A stretch of 5,433 nucleotides of DNA from Lachnospiraceae bacterium. Its GTDB lineage: Bacteria; Bacillota_A; Clostridia; Lachnospirales; Lachnospiraceae. The position numbers and the translations under genes are program-made. Numbering within the stretch: position 1 is the stretch's first letter; every line of letters begins with the position of its first letter. Shown in pieces: positions 1-4,941 of the stretch. The notes under the pieces are model-generated. The model was not told the origin of the DNA and ran no database searches. It saw only the letters and a program-made list of their open reading frames with translations. The DNA is taken from contig JAGCAV010000005.1 of assembly GCA_017652545.1 (NCBI GenBank), forward strand, positions 1-5,433. The letters are read 5' to 3'.

Positions 1-1
1 G

Positions 2-91
2 GATCCGGAACTGACGGAACAGATCTGCAGGCTGTACCTGACGCATCCCGGCGTCACGCCTGACGGGATCATGACAAAGATGGGGTTATGA
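2..91 (+). CDS. C-terminal tail of an unidentified protein (5' end outside window)
   Basis: An open frame enters from the left edge and ends at a TGA at 89-91, leaving 29 residues that begin DPELTEQICRLYL and end IMTKMGL. The TGA overlaps the ATG of the next gene in an ATGA arrangement, which is typical of translationally coupled genes and supports this as the real reading frame; the frame starting at base 1 stops at 61-63. The tail could form a short helix, a turn around HPGVTPD and a second short helix, loosely like half of a helix-turn-helix. That is not enough to name a family, and I do not recognise the protein. Confidence 0.5.
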   Translation, partial: DPELTEQICRLYLTHPGVTPDGIMTKMGL

Positions 92-978
92 TGAAAAAGA
101 CGGAATATGCTGAACTGGTTTTCCGGTATTTCGGCGCTGATGTTGAGATTGACGGGATCCGCTCCGTTTCAGGCGGAGATATCAATGAGGCAAGGCTGAT
201 CACCCTGAGCGACGGCAGGAGTGTTTTCCTGAAGGAGAATACCAGGTCGAACTGCGGATCTTTTGAAGCGGAGAAAAGAGGACTTGCTGCCATAAAACAG
301 ACAGACACTGTCCGGGTCCCGGAGGTGATCGGGGCCGGTGTGGCAGGCGATTCTTCCTATCTGATGATGGAATATCTGCGCGCGGCGGCTCCGAAACGGG
401 ATTACTGGGAACGCTTTGGCAGAGGGCTGGCCGGCATGCATATGGCGGAAACTTCGAACTGGACACCCGGCGGCAGGTATGGATTTGCAGAAGATAATTA
501 TATCGGTTCCGGGAAACAGCGCAATGATGTGAAAGAGGACTGGGTTCCTTTCTTCCGTGAGTACAGGCTCCGGCCGCTGTTTCAGAAGGTCTCCCACTAT
601 TTCAATGCATCGGAAAGGAAGGCTGCGCAGAGCCTGCTGGACCATCTGGATGAATATCTGACGGAACCGGCATTTCCTTCCCTGCTGCACGGGGATCTTT
701 GGGGCGGGAACTTTGTCACCGGACCGGACGGACAGGCGTGGCTGATCGACCCGGCCGTGTATGTAGGCCATGCGGAAGCCGACCTTGCCATGACAGAACT
801 TTTCGGCGGATTTGCGCCGGCTTTTTACGATGCCTACAGGGAAGTGAACCCGATCATGCCGGGATATGCCGACCGGCGTGATCTGTATAATCTCTATCAC
901 CTGCTGAATCATCTGAACCTGTTTGGCAGGAGCTACTTCGGATCAGTGATGCAGATCGTGAGGAGGTTTTCGAGATGA
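88..978 (+). CDS. Fructosamine kinase family protein (FN3K-like)
   Basis: This 296-residue protein has the length and motif order of the fructosamine/ketosamine-3-kinase family, a cytoplasmic protein-kinase-like fold. The family phosphorylates sugar adducts on amines (fructosamines, ribulosamines) so that they fall off, repairing glycated proteins or small molecules. Visible motifs are SGGDINEA at residues 28-35 (the nucleotide-loop region), the presumed ATP-binding Lys49 in VFLKEN, the family segment GRYGFAEDNYIG in mid-protein, the catalytic loop HGDLWGGN at 201-208 with Asp203 as presumed base, and the metal-binding Asp221 in IDPAVYVGH. No key residue is missing. The ATG at 88 overlaps the upstream TGA; a second ATG at 91 is an equal alternative. 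Only a weak SD (around 82-85) precedes it, which fits coupled translation. The 3' end overlaps the next gene by 4 bases. The true substrate, protein-bound or free fructosamine, cannot be read from the sequence. Confidence 0.93.
   Translation: MMKKTEYAELVFRYFGADVEIDGIRSVSGGDINEARLITLSDGRSVFLKENTRSNCGSFEAEKRGLAAIKQTDTVRVPEVIGAGVAGDSSYLMMEYLRAAAPKRDYWERFGRGLAGMHMAETSNWTPGGRYGFAEDNYIGSGKQRNDVKEDWVPFFREYRLRPLFQKVSHYFNASERKAAQSLLDHLDEYLTEPAFPSLLHGDLWGGNFVTGPDGQAWLIDPAVYVGHAEADLAMTELFGGFAPAFYDAYREVNPIMPGYADRRDLYNLYHLLNHLNLFGRSYFGSVMQIVRRFSR
961..966 (+). promoter_or_regulatory. Strong ribosome binding site inside the end of the fructosamine kinase gene
   Basis: A perfect AGGAGG lies 8 bases before the ATG at 975 and 11 before the ATG at 978. 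It is inside the fructosamine kinase coding sequence, so the small downstream protein has its own strong ribosome loading site in addition to the ATGA overlap. Confidence 0.8.
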
Positions 979-1217
979 TGAAATCTCTGCTGATAAAAGA
1001 TACGACAAGAGAAGAACGGGAACAGATCGTTGCGGACTCGCTTGGCAACATCAACGGATCATGCGACGGATGCGCCGCAGGACTGGCGGATATGTACGAG
1101 GATTATATCGACGGCAAACGGGAGCTGAAGGAGATCAACATGTCTTTCCGGGCGGGCTATGTTTCCGGCGATGAAGGACCTTCGAAGAAAGAATGCGGGT
1201 ATTATCATGAACAGTGA
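975..1217 (+). CDS. Small conserved protein of unknown function (IKDTTREER family)
   Basis: This gene encodes an 80-residue, mostly charged, soluble protein with no signal peptide or membrane segment. The N-terminal LLIKDTTREEREQIV, the CDGC pair (Cys30, Cys33), the centre MYEDYIDGKRELKEIN and the glycine/cysteine-containing end (Cys74) look like a small family I recall from Clostridia genomes. As I recall, some entries carry the label 'purine biosynthesis protein PurH'. That label cannot mean the PurH enzyme: PurH is a bifunctional enzyme of about 500 residues, and none of its motifs are here. The CxxC plus a third Cys could bind a metal or react to redox state, but this is speculative. The start overlaps the upstream stop (ATGA, 975-978) behind a perfect AGGAGG; Met1 at 975 and Met2 at 978 are both possible. 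The last 11 bases overlap the acetyltransferase gene, so the three genes are probably co-translated. Confidence 0.85.
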   Translation: MMKSLLIKDTTREEREQIVADSLGNINGSCDGCAAGLADMYEDYIDGKRELKEINMSFRAGYVSGDEGPSKKECGYYHEQ

Positions 1218-1695
1218 ACTGACTTTCCGCTTTGCAGACGAAAATGACTGCGGCGTGATCCTGGATTTCATCCGGGGACTGGCAGAATATGAAAAGATGT
1301 CCGACCAGGTGGTGGCTACGGAGGATCTGCTGCGGGAGTGGATCTTTGAAAAACGAAAAGCGGAGGTGCTTCTGGCGAGCAAAGGGGGAAAAGAGATCGG
1401 GTTTGCGCTGTTCTTCCACAATTTCTCAACCTTTCTCGGGCGGGCAGGCATTTATCTGGAAGACCTTTTTGTCCTGCCGGAATACAGAGGCCAGGGCTGC
1501 GGGAAAGCCATGCTTGAGGAGCTGGCCAGGATCACGGTGGAGCGGGGCTGCGGCAGACTGGAATGGTCCTGCCTTGACTGGAACAGGCCGAGCATCGATT
1601 TCTACCTTTCCCTGGGAGCGGTTCCGATGTCTGACTGGACAGCATACCGCCTGACAGGGGAAACGCTGCAGAAGATGGGCAGCAGAAGGAGCTGA
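1207..1695 (+). CDS. GNAT N-acetyltransferase, spermidine/thialysine (SSAT)-like
   Basis: The 162-residue product matches the diamine/thialysine acetyltransferase branch of the GNAT superfamily along its whole length. These cytoplasmic enzymes move an acetyl group from acetyl-CoA to a polyamine or a lysine-like amine. Seen in order: FRFADENDCGVILDFI at the start (beta1-alpha1), LAEYEKMSDQV near 25-35, IYLEDLFVLPEYRGQGCGKAM at 82-102 with the acetyl-CoA loop R94-G95-Q96-G97-C98-G99 and Glu92, and LDWNRPSIDFYLSLGA near 123-138 with Tyr133 in the position of the usual general acid. Human SSAT proteins share these blocks, as I recall them. I chose ATG 1207 over the upstream in-frame ATG at 1159 because the family normally begins a few residues before the first strand and the longer start would overlap the previous gene by 59 bases. 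No good SD precedes 1207, so translation probably depends on coupling to the overlapping upstream gene. The exact amine substrate is not determinable. Confidence 0.9.
   Translation: MNSELTFRFADENDCGVILDFIRGLAEYEKMSDQVVATEDLLREWIFEKRKAEVLLASKGGKEIGFALFFHNFSTFLGRAGIYLEDLFVLPEYRGQGCGKAMLEELARITVERGCGRLEWSCLDWNRPSIDFYLSLGAVPMSDWTAYRLTGETLQKMGSRRS
1686..1691 (+). promoter_or_regulatory. Ribosome binding site deciding the start of the ATPase-ACT gene
   Basis: AAGGAG lies at the very end of the acetyltransferase gene. It is only 3 bases from the ATG at 1695 but 9 bases from the in-frame ATG at 1701, so the second ATG has the normal spacing and is preferred. Confidence 0.65.
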
Positions 1696-1700
1696 TGGAT

Positions 1701-2840
1701 ATGCTGAACTCACAGCTGATCGGCAGTGTGATCATCGACTGGGACAAAATTGATCCTGACAGCTATCTGCAGGATATCCCCGCGATCAGCGGTGTGGAAA
1801 GCATCGCCTTTACGCATGCCGTGACCTTCCTTGTCGGTGAAAACGGCAGCGGGAAGTCGACTTTGCTGGAGGCGATCGCCATCGCATATGGGTTCAACCC
1901 GGAGGGAGGGACCAGAAACTACAGCTTCTCCACCTATGACTCGCATTCCGAACTGTGCAATGCGCTTCGGTTATCCAGGGGGATCCGCCATGCAGACCAT
2001 GGCTATTTTCTGCGGGCGGAGAGCTTCTACAATGTCGCCACAAAGGAAGAGGAGTACAGCAGGGGACCCGGCGGGAAACCGCAGCATTTTCATGAGAGAT
2101 CACACGGAGAAAGTTTTCTGGCACTGGTACAAAGCAGCTTCCGGGCAAACGGACTGTATCTCCTGGACGAACCGGAAGCGGCTCTTTCCCCTCAGCGTCA
2201 GCTGACCCTGCTGCTGGAGATCGACCGCTGCGCGAAAGAAGGTTCGCAGTTCATCATTGCCACGCATTCACCGATCCTGCTCGGCCTGCCGGGAGCGGAG
2301 ATCCTGAGCTTTGATCAGGGCCCCGTCCACCCGTGTACATATGAGGAAACGGACAGTTATCAGGTGACGTCCATGTTTCTGAGCAGCAGGGAGCAGCTTC
2401 TGCGGCAGCTGCTGGATGATGCGGGGACTAAAGAGGGTCTTCCGGAAAAGAGCCTTCCGGGAAAGAGGGACAGGATCGTCCTTGAACCGCTTGATCCCCG
2501 GTTTTCTGTCTGCAAAGTGCCGGATTATGCCGGCATTGATCTGATGCAGCCTTTCTGCTTTACGGGAAAAACGGATGAGGAGAATTCCCTTGTGTGCCCG
2601 GAAGAAGCGGTCCCGGAAGAGACGACTGACCGGGATGACGGGTGGAGGGGATTTCGGATCACCGGGCAGCTGGATTTTTCGCTGATCGGGATCCTTGCCG
2701 GGATCTCCGGGATACTGGCATGCAACGGCATCGGCATTTTTGCAGTCTCGACTTTCAACACGGACTACATCTTTACGAAAGAAGAAAATTTTGATAAGGC
2801 GCTTGCGGTTCTGAAGCGTGCCGGATATGGGGTGACGTGA
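1701..2840 (+). CDS. Fusion protein: P-loop ATPase (ABC/AAA_21-like) with C-terminal ACT-type domain
   Basis: This is a 379-residue soluble protein of two parts. Residues 1-240 are a compact ABC-type ATPase of the 'predicted ATPase' (COG3910/AAA_21-like) kind: Walker A GENGSGKST at 46-54, RAESFYNVATKEEE near 105-118, a degenerate signature SHGES at 134-138, Walker B LYLLDEPE at 152-159 with Asp156 and Glu157, a D-loop-like ALSP just after, and the switch His189 in ATHSP. Residues from about 259 to 378 match a small stand-alone ACT-type protein family (COG3603/ACT_7-like): RFSVCKV, SLVCPEEAVPEE, then GWRGFRITGQLDFSLIGILA and GIGIFAVSTFNTDYIF, ending KALAVLKRAGYGV. ACT domains usually bind amino acids as regulators. 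The joint (about 241-258) contains a LPEKS-LPGKR duplication. ATG 1701 is preferred for SD spacing; an in-frame ATG at 1695, overlapping the previous stop, would add two residues. The stop overlaps the next gene's SD. The cellular role is unknown; amino-acid control of the ATPase is only inferred. Confidence 0.9.
   Translation: MLNSQLIGSVIIDWDKIDPDSYLQDIPAISGVESIAFTHAVTFLVGENGSGKSTLLEAIAIAYGFNPEGGTRNYSFSTYDSHSELCNALRLSRGIRHADHGYFLRAESFYNVATKEEEYSRGPGGKPQHFHERSHGESFLALVQSSFRANGLYLLDEPEAALSPQRQLTLLLEIDRCAKEGSQFIIATHSPILLGLPGAEILSFDQGPVHPCTYEETDSYQVTSMFLSSREQLLRQLLDDAGTKEGLPEKSLPGKRDRIVLEPLDPRFSVCKVPDYAGIDLMQPFCFTGKTDEENSLVCPEEAVPEETTDRDDGWRGFRITGQLDFSLIGILAGISGILACNGIGIFAVSTFNTDYIFTKEENFDKALAVLKRAGYGVT
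2439..2467 (+). repeat. Imperfect tandem repeat (about 15-base unit) in the linker of the ATPase-ACT fusion
   Basis: CTTCCGGAAAAGAG (2439-2452) is repeated as CTTCCGGGAAAGAG (2454-2467), offset 15 bases with a single mismatch in 14. The unit is a multiple of three, so it gives a five-residue duplication (LPEKS, LPGKR) without breaking the frame. It sits exactly between the two domains. AAAGAGGG also appears on both sides (2430-2437 and 2462-2469). Confidence 0.7.
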
Positions 2841-2845
2841 GGAGG
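2840..2845 (+). promoter_or_regulatory. Ribosome binding site deciding the start of the HD hydrolase gene
   Basis: A perfect AGGAGG begins on the last base of the ATPase-ACT stop codon and lies 6 bases before ATG 2852. It makes ATG 2852 the likely start and argues against the in-frame GTG at 2837, which would put the SD inside the coding sequence. Confidence 0.8.
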
Positions 2846-2851
2846 CAGAAC

Positions 2852-3436
2852 ATGAATGACGAGCTGTTGGCGCGTGCCGTTTCATACATCCGGGAACTGT
2901 TCCGGACAGATTCCGGCGGACACGATGCCGAACATTCTCTGCGGGTATACCGGAATGCATGCATGATCGCGGAAAAAGAAATCTCCTGTGACAGAGAGGT
3001 GATCTCCCTGGCGGCTCTTTTACATGACGCGGATGACCATAAGCTGTTTTCCACCGAAAACAATGCGAATGCAAGAGCTTTCCTGGAGGAAAACCATGTA
3101 CCGCCGGAGAGGATCGACAGGATCTGTGAGGTCATCAACGCGGTGTCTTTCAGCCGGAACAAAGGCCGCCGGCCGGAGACGATCGAGGCAAAGGTGGTGC
3201 AGGATGCGGACCGGCTGGATGCCATGGGGGCGGTCGGAATCGCGAGGACATTTGCGTTTGGCGGGGAACACGGCCGCCCATTGGAGGAATCCATCCGGCA
3301 TTTTCATGACAAGCTGCTGCGGCTTAAAGGTCTGATGAACACGGATACCGGGAAGGCGCTTGCCGGCAGGCGGCATGCGTTCCTGGAGGAATTCCTGAGG
3401 GAATATAAAGAGGAAACGGAAGCGAAAGACATTTAG
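2852..3436 (+). CDS. HD-domain metal-dependent hydrolase, YpgQ/YedJ type
   Basis: This 194-residue cytoplasmic protein has the HD-superfamily metal site: His28 in GGHDAEHSLRVYRN, the His58-Asp59 pair in AALLHDADDHK, and Asp118 in VVQDADRLDAMGAVGIAR. The last block, followed by TFAFGG and a C-terminal helical region (DKLLRLKGLMNT, RHAFLEEFLREY), is characteristic of the YedJ/YpgQ subgroup. Length also fits that subgroup (about 200-230 residues). B. subtilis YpgQ has been reported as a manganese-dependent pyrophosphohydrolase acting on dNTPs, so nucleotide hydrolysis is the best guess, but the substrate in this organism is not shown by the sequence. All expected metal ligands are present. It starts 11 bases after the preceding stop and lies 34 bases before the deacylase gene, consistent with one operon. 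Confidence 0.9.
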   Translation: MNDELLARAVSYIRELFRTDSGGHDAEHSLRVYRNACMIAEKEISCDREVISLAALLHDADDHKLFSTENNANARAFLEENHVPPERIDRICEVINAVSFSRNKGRRPETIEAKVVQDADRLDAMGAVGIARTFAFGGEHGRPLEESIRHFHDKLLRLKGLMNTDTGKALAGRRHAFLEEFLREYKEETEAKDI

Positions 3437-3456
3437 AAACTGAGAAAAAGACGATC

Positions 3457-3461
3457 AGGAG
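3457..3461 (+). promoter_or_regulatory. Ribosome binding site of the deacylase gene
   Basis: AGGAG (within AGGAGAGG) lies 9 bases before ATG 3471 in the 34-base gap after the HD gene. It supports the 3471 start. Confidence 0.7.
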
Positions 3462-3470
3462 AGGCACAAA

Positions 3471-3953
3471 ATGACAAAACAGGAAACCTATGAATACCTG
3501 ACTTCACAGGGCATTCATTACGAAGTGACGGAACATGCTGCTGTTTTCAATATGGAAGAGCTGGACGCGGTTGAACTGCCGTATCCCGACTGCGATGCCA
3601 AGAACCTGTTCGTCAGAGATGATAAGAAACGGAATTACTACCTGATAACGGTCAGGGGTGACAAGCGCGTGGATCTGAAGGAGTTTCGGAAAAAGCACGG
3701 ACTGCGCAACCTGTCCTTTGCCTCCGCTGATGATCTGATGAGCATCATGAAACTCATCCCCGGCGCGGTCACGCCGCTGGGCATCTTAAGCGATGAGGAC
3801 CGGAAGGTGACCCTTTATCTGGACGCTGCTTTCGAGGGCGGCCTGGCAGGGGTTCATCCCAACGACAATACCGCGACGGTCTGGCTGGCGGCGGAAGACC
3901 TGGTCAAAGTCATCCGGGACCATGGAAACACGGTGAATGTTGTGCAGATCTGA
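3471..3953 (+). CDS. Prolyl-tRNA deacylase family protein (ProXp-ala/PrdX, YbaK-like)
   Basis: The 160-residue product is a complete stand-alone member of the YbaK/INS-domain family. The ProXp-ala/PrdX group in this family hydrolyses Ala-tRNA(Pro), removing alanine wrongly attached to proline tRNA. Key features are the conserved Lys44 in DAKNLFVRDDKKRNYYL (the equivalent Lys is essential in studied ProXp-ala enzymes), the GxxxP substrate loop GAVTP at 98-102, and His129 in AGVHPNDNTATVWL. RGDKRVDLKEFRKKHG in the middle is also typical. There is no fused tRNA synthetase, so it acts in trans in the cytoplasm. The start follows a good SD. Cysteinyl-tRNA deacylation (the YbaK activity proper) is an alternative, but the KNLF, GAVTP and HPNDNTAT blocks favour ProXp-ala. 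It is followed by a 43-base gap before the histidine phosphatase. Confidence 0.9.
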   Translation: MTKQETYEYLTSQGIHYEVTEHAAVFNMEELDAVELPYPDCDAKNLFVRDDKKRNYYLITVRGDKRVDLKEFRKKHGLRNLSFASADDLMSIMKLIPGAVTPLGILSDEDRKVTLYLDAAFEGGLAGVHPNDNTATVWLAAEDLVKVIRDHGNTVNVVQI

Positions 3954-3996
3954 CAGATGAGATCGATATGCTGAACGGGAAAGTGGATGTGGTGAT

Positions 3997-4578
3997 ATGA
4001 TCTATCTGGTACGTCATGGGCAGACGGCAGGAAACAGGGCGAAGGTCCTCCAGGGCAGAGGGAGCAATTCTGCCCTTAATGAGGAGGGGATCCGGCAGGC
4101 ACAGGCGGTCCGGGAATGGGTCCTGAACCAGCAGATCCATTTTGCCCGTGTCTATTCGAGCCCGCTGCTTCGGGCGATGCAGACAGCCCGGATCATTTCG
4201 GGCGGAATGACGGCGGTAACGGATGAACGGCTGCTGGAAATGGACTATGGGCCGTATGAAGGGATGGATCTTCTGAACCTGGCGGCTGAAGTAAAGACAT
4301 TCTTTTCTGATTTTGTGAACAATCCCGCGCCTGACGGCATGGAGCCGTTATCGGCGGTGACCAGCCGGATGGGGGATTTTCTGAATGAGATCAGGCCTCA
4401 GATCGGAGAAGAAAACATCCTCATATCAACGCATGCCATTGCCATGAAGGGTGCGCTGGAGTACCTGACACCGGACAGCCGGGGCGGATACTGGAGCAGG
4501 TATATCGGCAACTGTGCCATGTATGCATTCCGGCTCAGTGACGGGGCGTATACAGTGCCGGAACAGGTCCGGATGTGA
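3997..4578 (+). CDS. Histidine phosphatase family protein (phosphoglycerate-mutase-like)
   Basis: This 193-residue protein has the histidine-phosphatase core: the phosphate-accepting His7 in VRHGQT (residues 5-10), Arg59 in YSSPLLRAMQTA (53-64), the acid/base Glu81 in LLEMDYGPYEG (79-89), and the second catalytic His146 in ISTHAIAMKG. It is cytoplasmic, with no signal peptide. The size matches small PhoE/CobC/GpmB-like phosphatases rather than the longer cofactor-dependent mutases. The substrate is unknown; family members act on sugar phosphates, nucleotide-type or cofactor intermediates. The start ATG at 3997 has only a weak upstream purine stretch (GTGGTG), and its ATGA overlaps the stop of a possible ten-codon reading frame at 3968-4000. 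It is probably co-transcribed with the deacylase, 43 bases upstream. Confidence 0.92.
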   Translation: MIYLVRHGQTAGNRAKVLQGRGSNSALNEEGIRQAQAVREWVLNQQIHFARVYSSPLLRAMQTARIISGGMTAVTDERLLEMDYGPYEGMDLLNLAAEVKTFFSDFVNNPAPDGMEPLSAVTSRMGDFLNEIRPQIGEENILISTHAIAMKGALEYLTPDSRGGYWSRYIGNCAMYAFRLSDGAYTVPEQVRM

Positions 4579-4660
4579 TCTGTGTTTTTGGATTCAGAGA
4601 TGACTGCTTTGTGAGTGTAAGGGATCAGGTTCGAAAAGAGAAGGAAGACGGAGATCAAAT

Positions 4661-4837
4661 ATGGACAGTATCTGCAGCACATGCGCCTATCTTTCCTATG
4701 ATGAGGATTACGAGGAGTACATCTGCGACTGCCAGATGGATGAGGACGATTATTACAGGATCAGCCAGAACAGCTTTAAGAGCTGCCCGTACTACAGGAA
4801 CGGGGATGAATATAAGGTTGTCAGGAAACAGATATAA
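4661..4837 (+). CDS. Small cysteine-rich protein, DUF6472-like
   Basis: This short gene encodes 58 residues. GGAG (4650-4653) lies 7 bases before the ATG. The protein is very acidic and tyrosine-rich, with Cys5-x-x-Cys8 near the start, Cys22 and Cys24 in YICDCQ, and Cys42 in SFKSCPYYR, then GDEYKVVRKQI at the end. The pattern (CxxC, a run of Asp/Glu, CPYYR, YKVVRKQ) matches my memory of the DUF6472 family, which is common in Clostridia and has no known function. The cysteines could bind zinc or an iron-sulfur cluster; this is inference. A longer open frame in another phase covers this stretch (4575-4916), but its product is Arg/Thr/Ser-rich and lacks any family pattern, so I take this frame as the real one. 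It lies 82 bases after the phosphatase and may belong to the same transcript. Confidence 0.8.
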   Translation: MDSICSTCAYLSYDEDYEEYICDCQMDEDDYYRISQNSFKSCPYYRNGDEYKVVRKQI

Positions 4838-4930
4838 GCATGGTCTCCCGGAAACGAAGATGAGCGGGGAGAACTATGATAGTGGAAACACAATACCATT
4901 TGTTCCGGTGATGTAATTGCTGCCGGGGAA

Positions 4931-4935
4931 AGGAG
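4931..4935 (+). promoter_or_regulatory. Ribosome binding site of the alpha/beta hydrolase gene
   Basis: AGGAG, within AAAGGAG, lies 6 bases before ATG 4942, a normal spacing, and fixes the start of the hydrolase. Confidence 0.75.
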
Positions 4936-4941
4936 AAAACC

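Noticed and set aside
1..6. GGATCC at the first base, which might suggest a cloning junction
   Set aside because: The same hexamer recurs inside genes across the window (for example near 155, 1980, 4088 and 5283), and the sequence reads smoothly from the edge, so it is not evidence of a junction.
169..912. 247-codon open frame on the minus strand opposite the fructosamine kinase
   Set aside because: It mirrors a gene with clear kinase motifs, its product shows no family pattern and is rich in Arg/Pro/His typical of antisense shadows, and it has no supporting neighbours.
1159..1206. Longer acetyltransferase start at ATG 1159
   Set aside because: It would add 16 residues with no match to the family N-terminus and a 59-base overlap with the upstream gene.
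2268..3074. 268-codon open frame on the minus strand across the ATPase-ACT and HD genes
   Set aside because: It straddles the boundary of two well-supported + strand genes, and its Arg/His/Pro-rich product has no recognisable domain.
4844..4872. Possible terminator hairpin (TCTCCCG with CGGGGAGA, 14-base loop)
   Set aside because: The stem is short and bulged and no T-run follows, so it does not look like a rho-independent terminator.
4875..4880. TATGAT resembling a -10 promoter box before the alpha/beta hydrolase
   Set aside because: There is no reasonable -35 hexamer 16-18 bases upstream (the site reads AAACGA), so I do not call a promoter.
4575..4916. 113-codon + strand frame starting at a GTG that overlaps the phosphatase stop
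   Set aside because: The predicted product is low-complexity Arg/Thr/Ser-rich, whereas the alternative frame at 4661-4837 has an SD and a conserved cysteine pattern.
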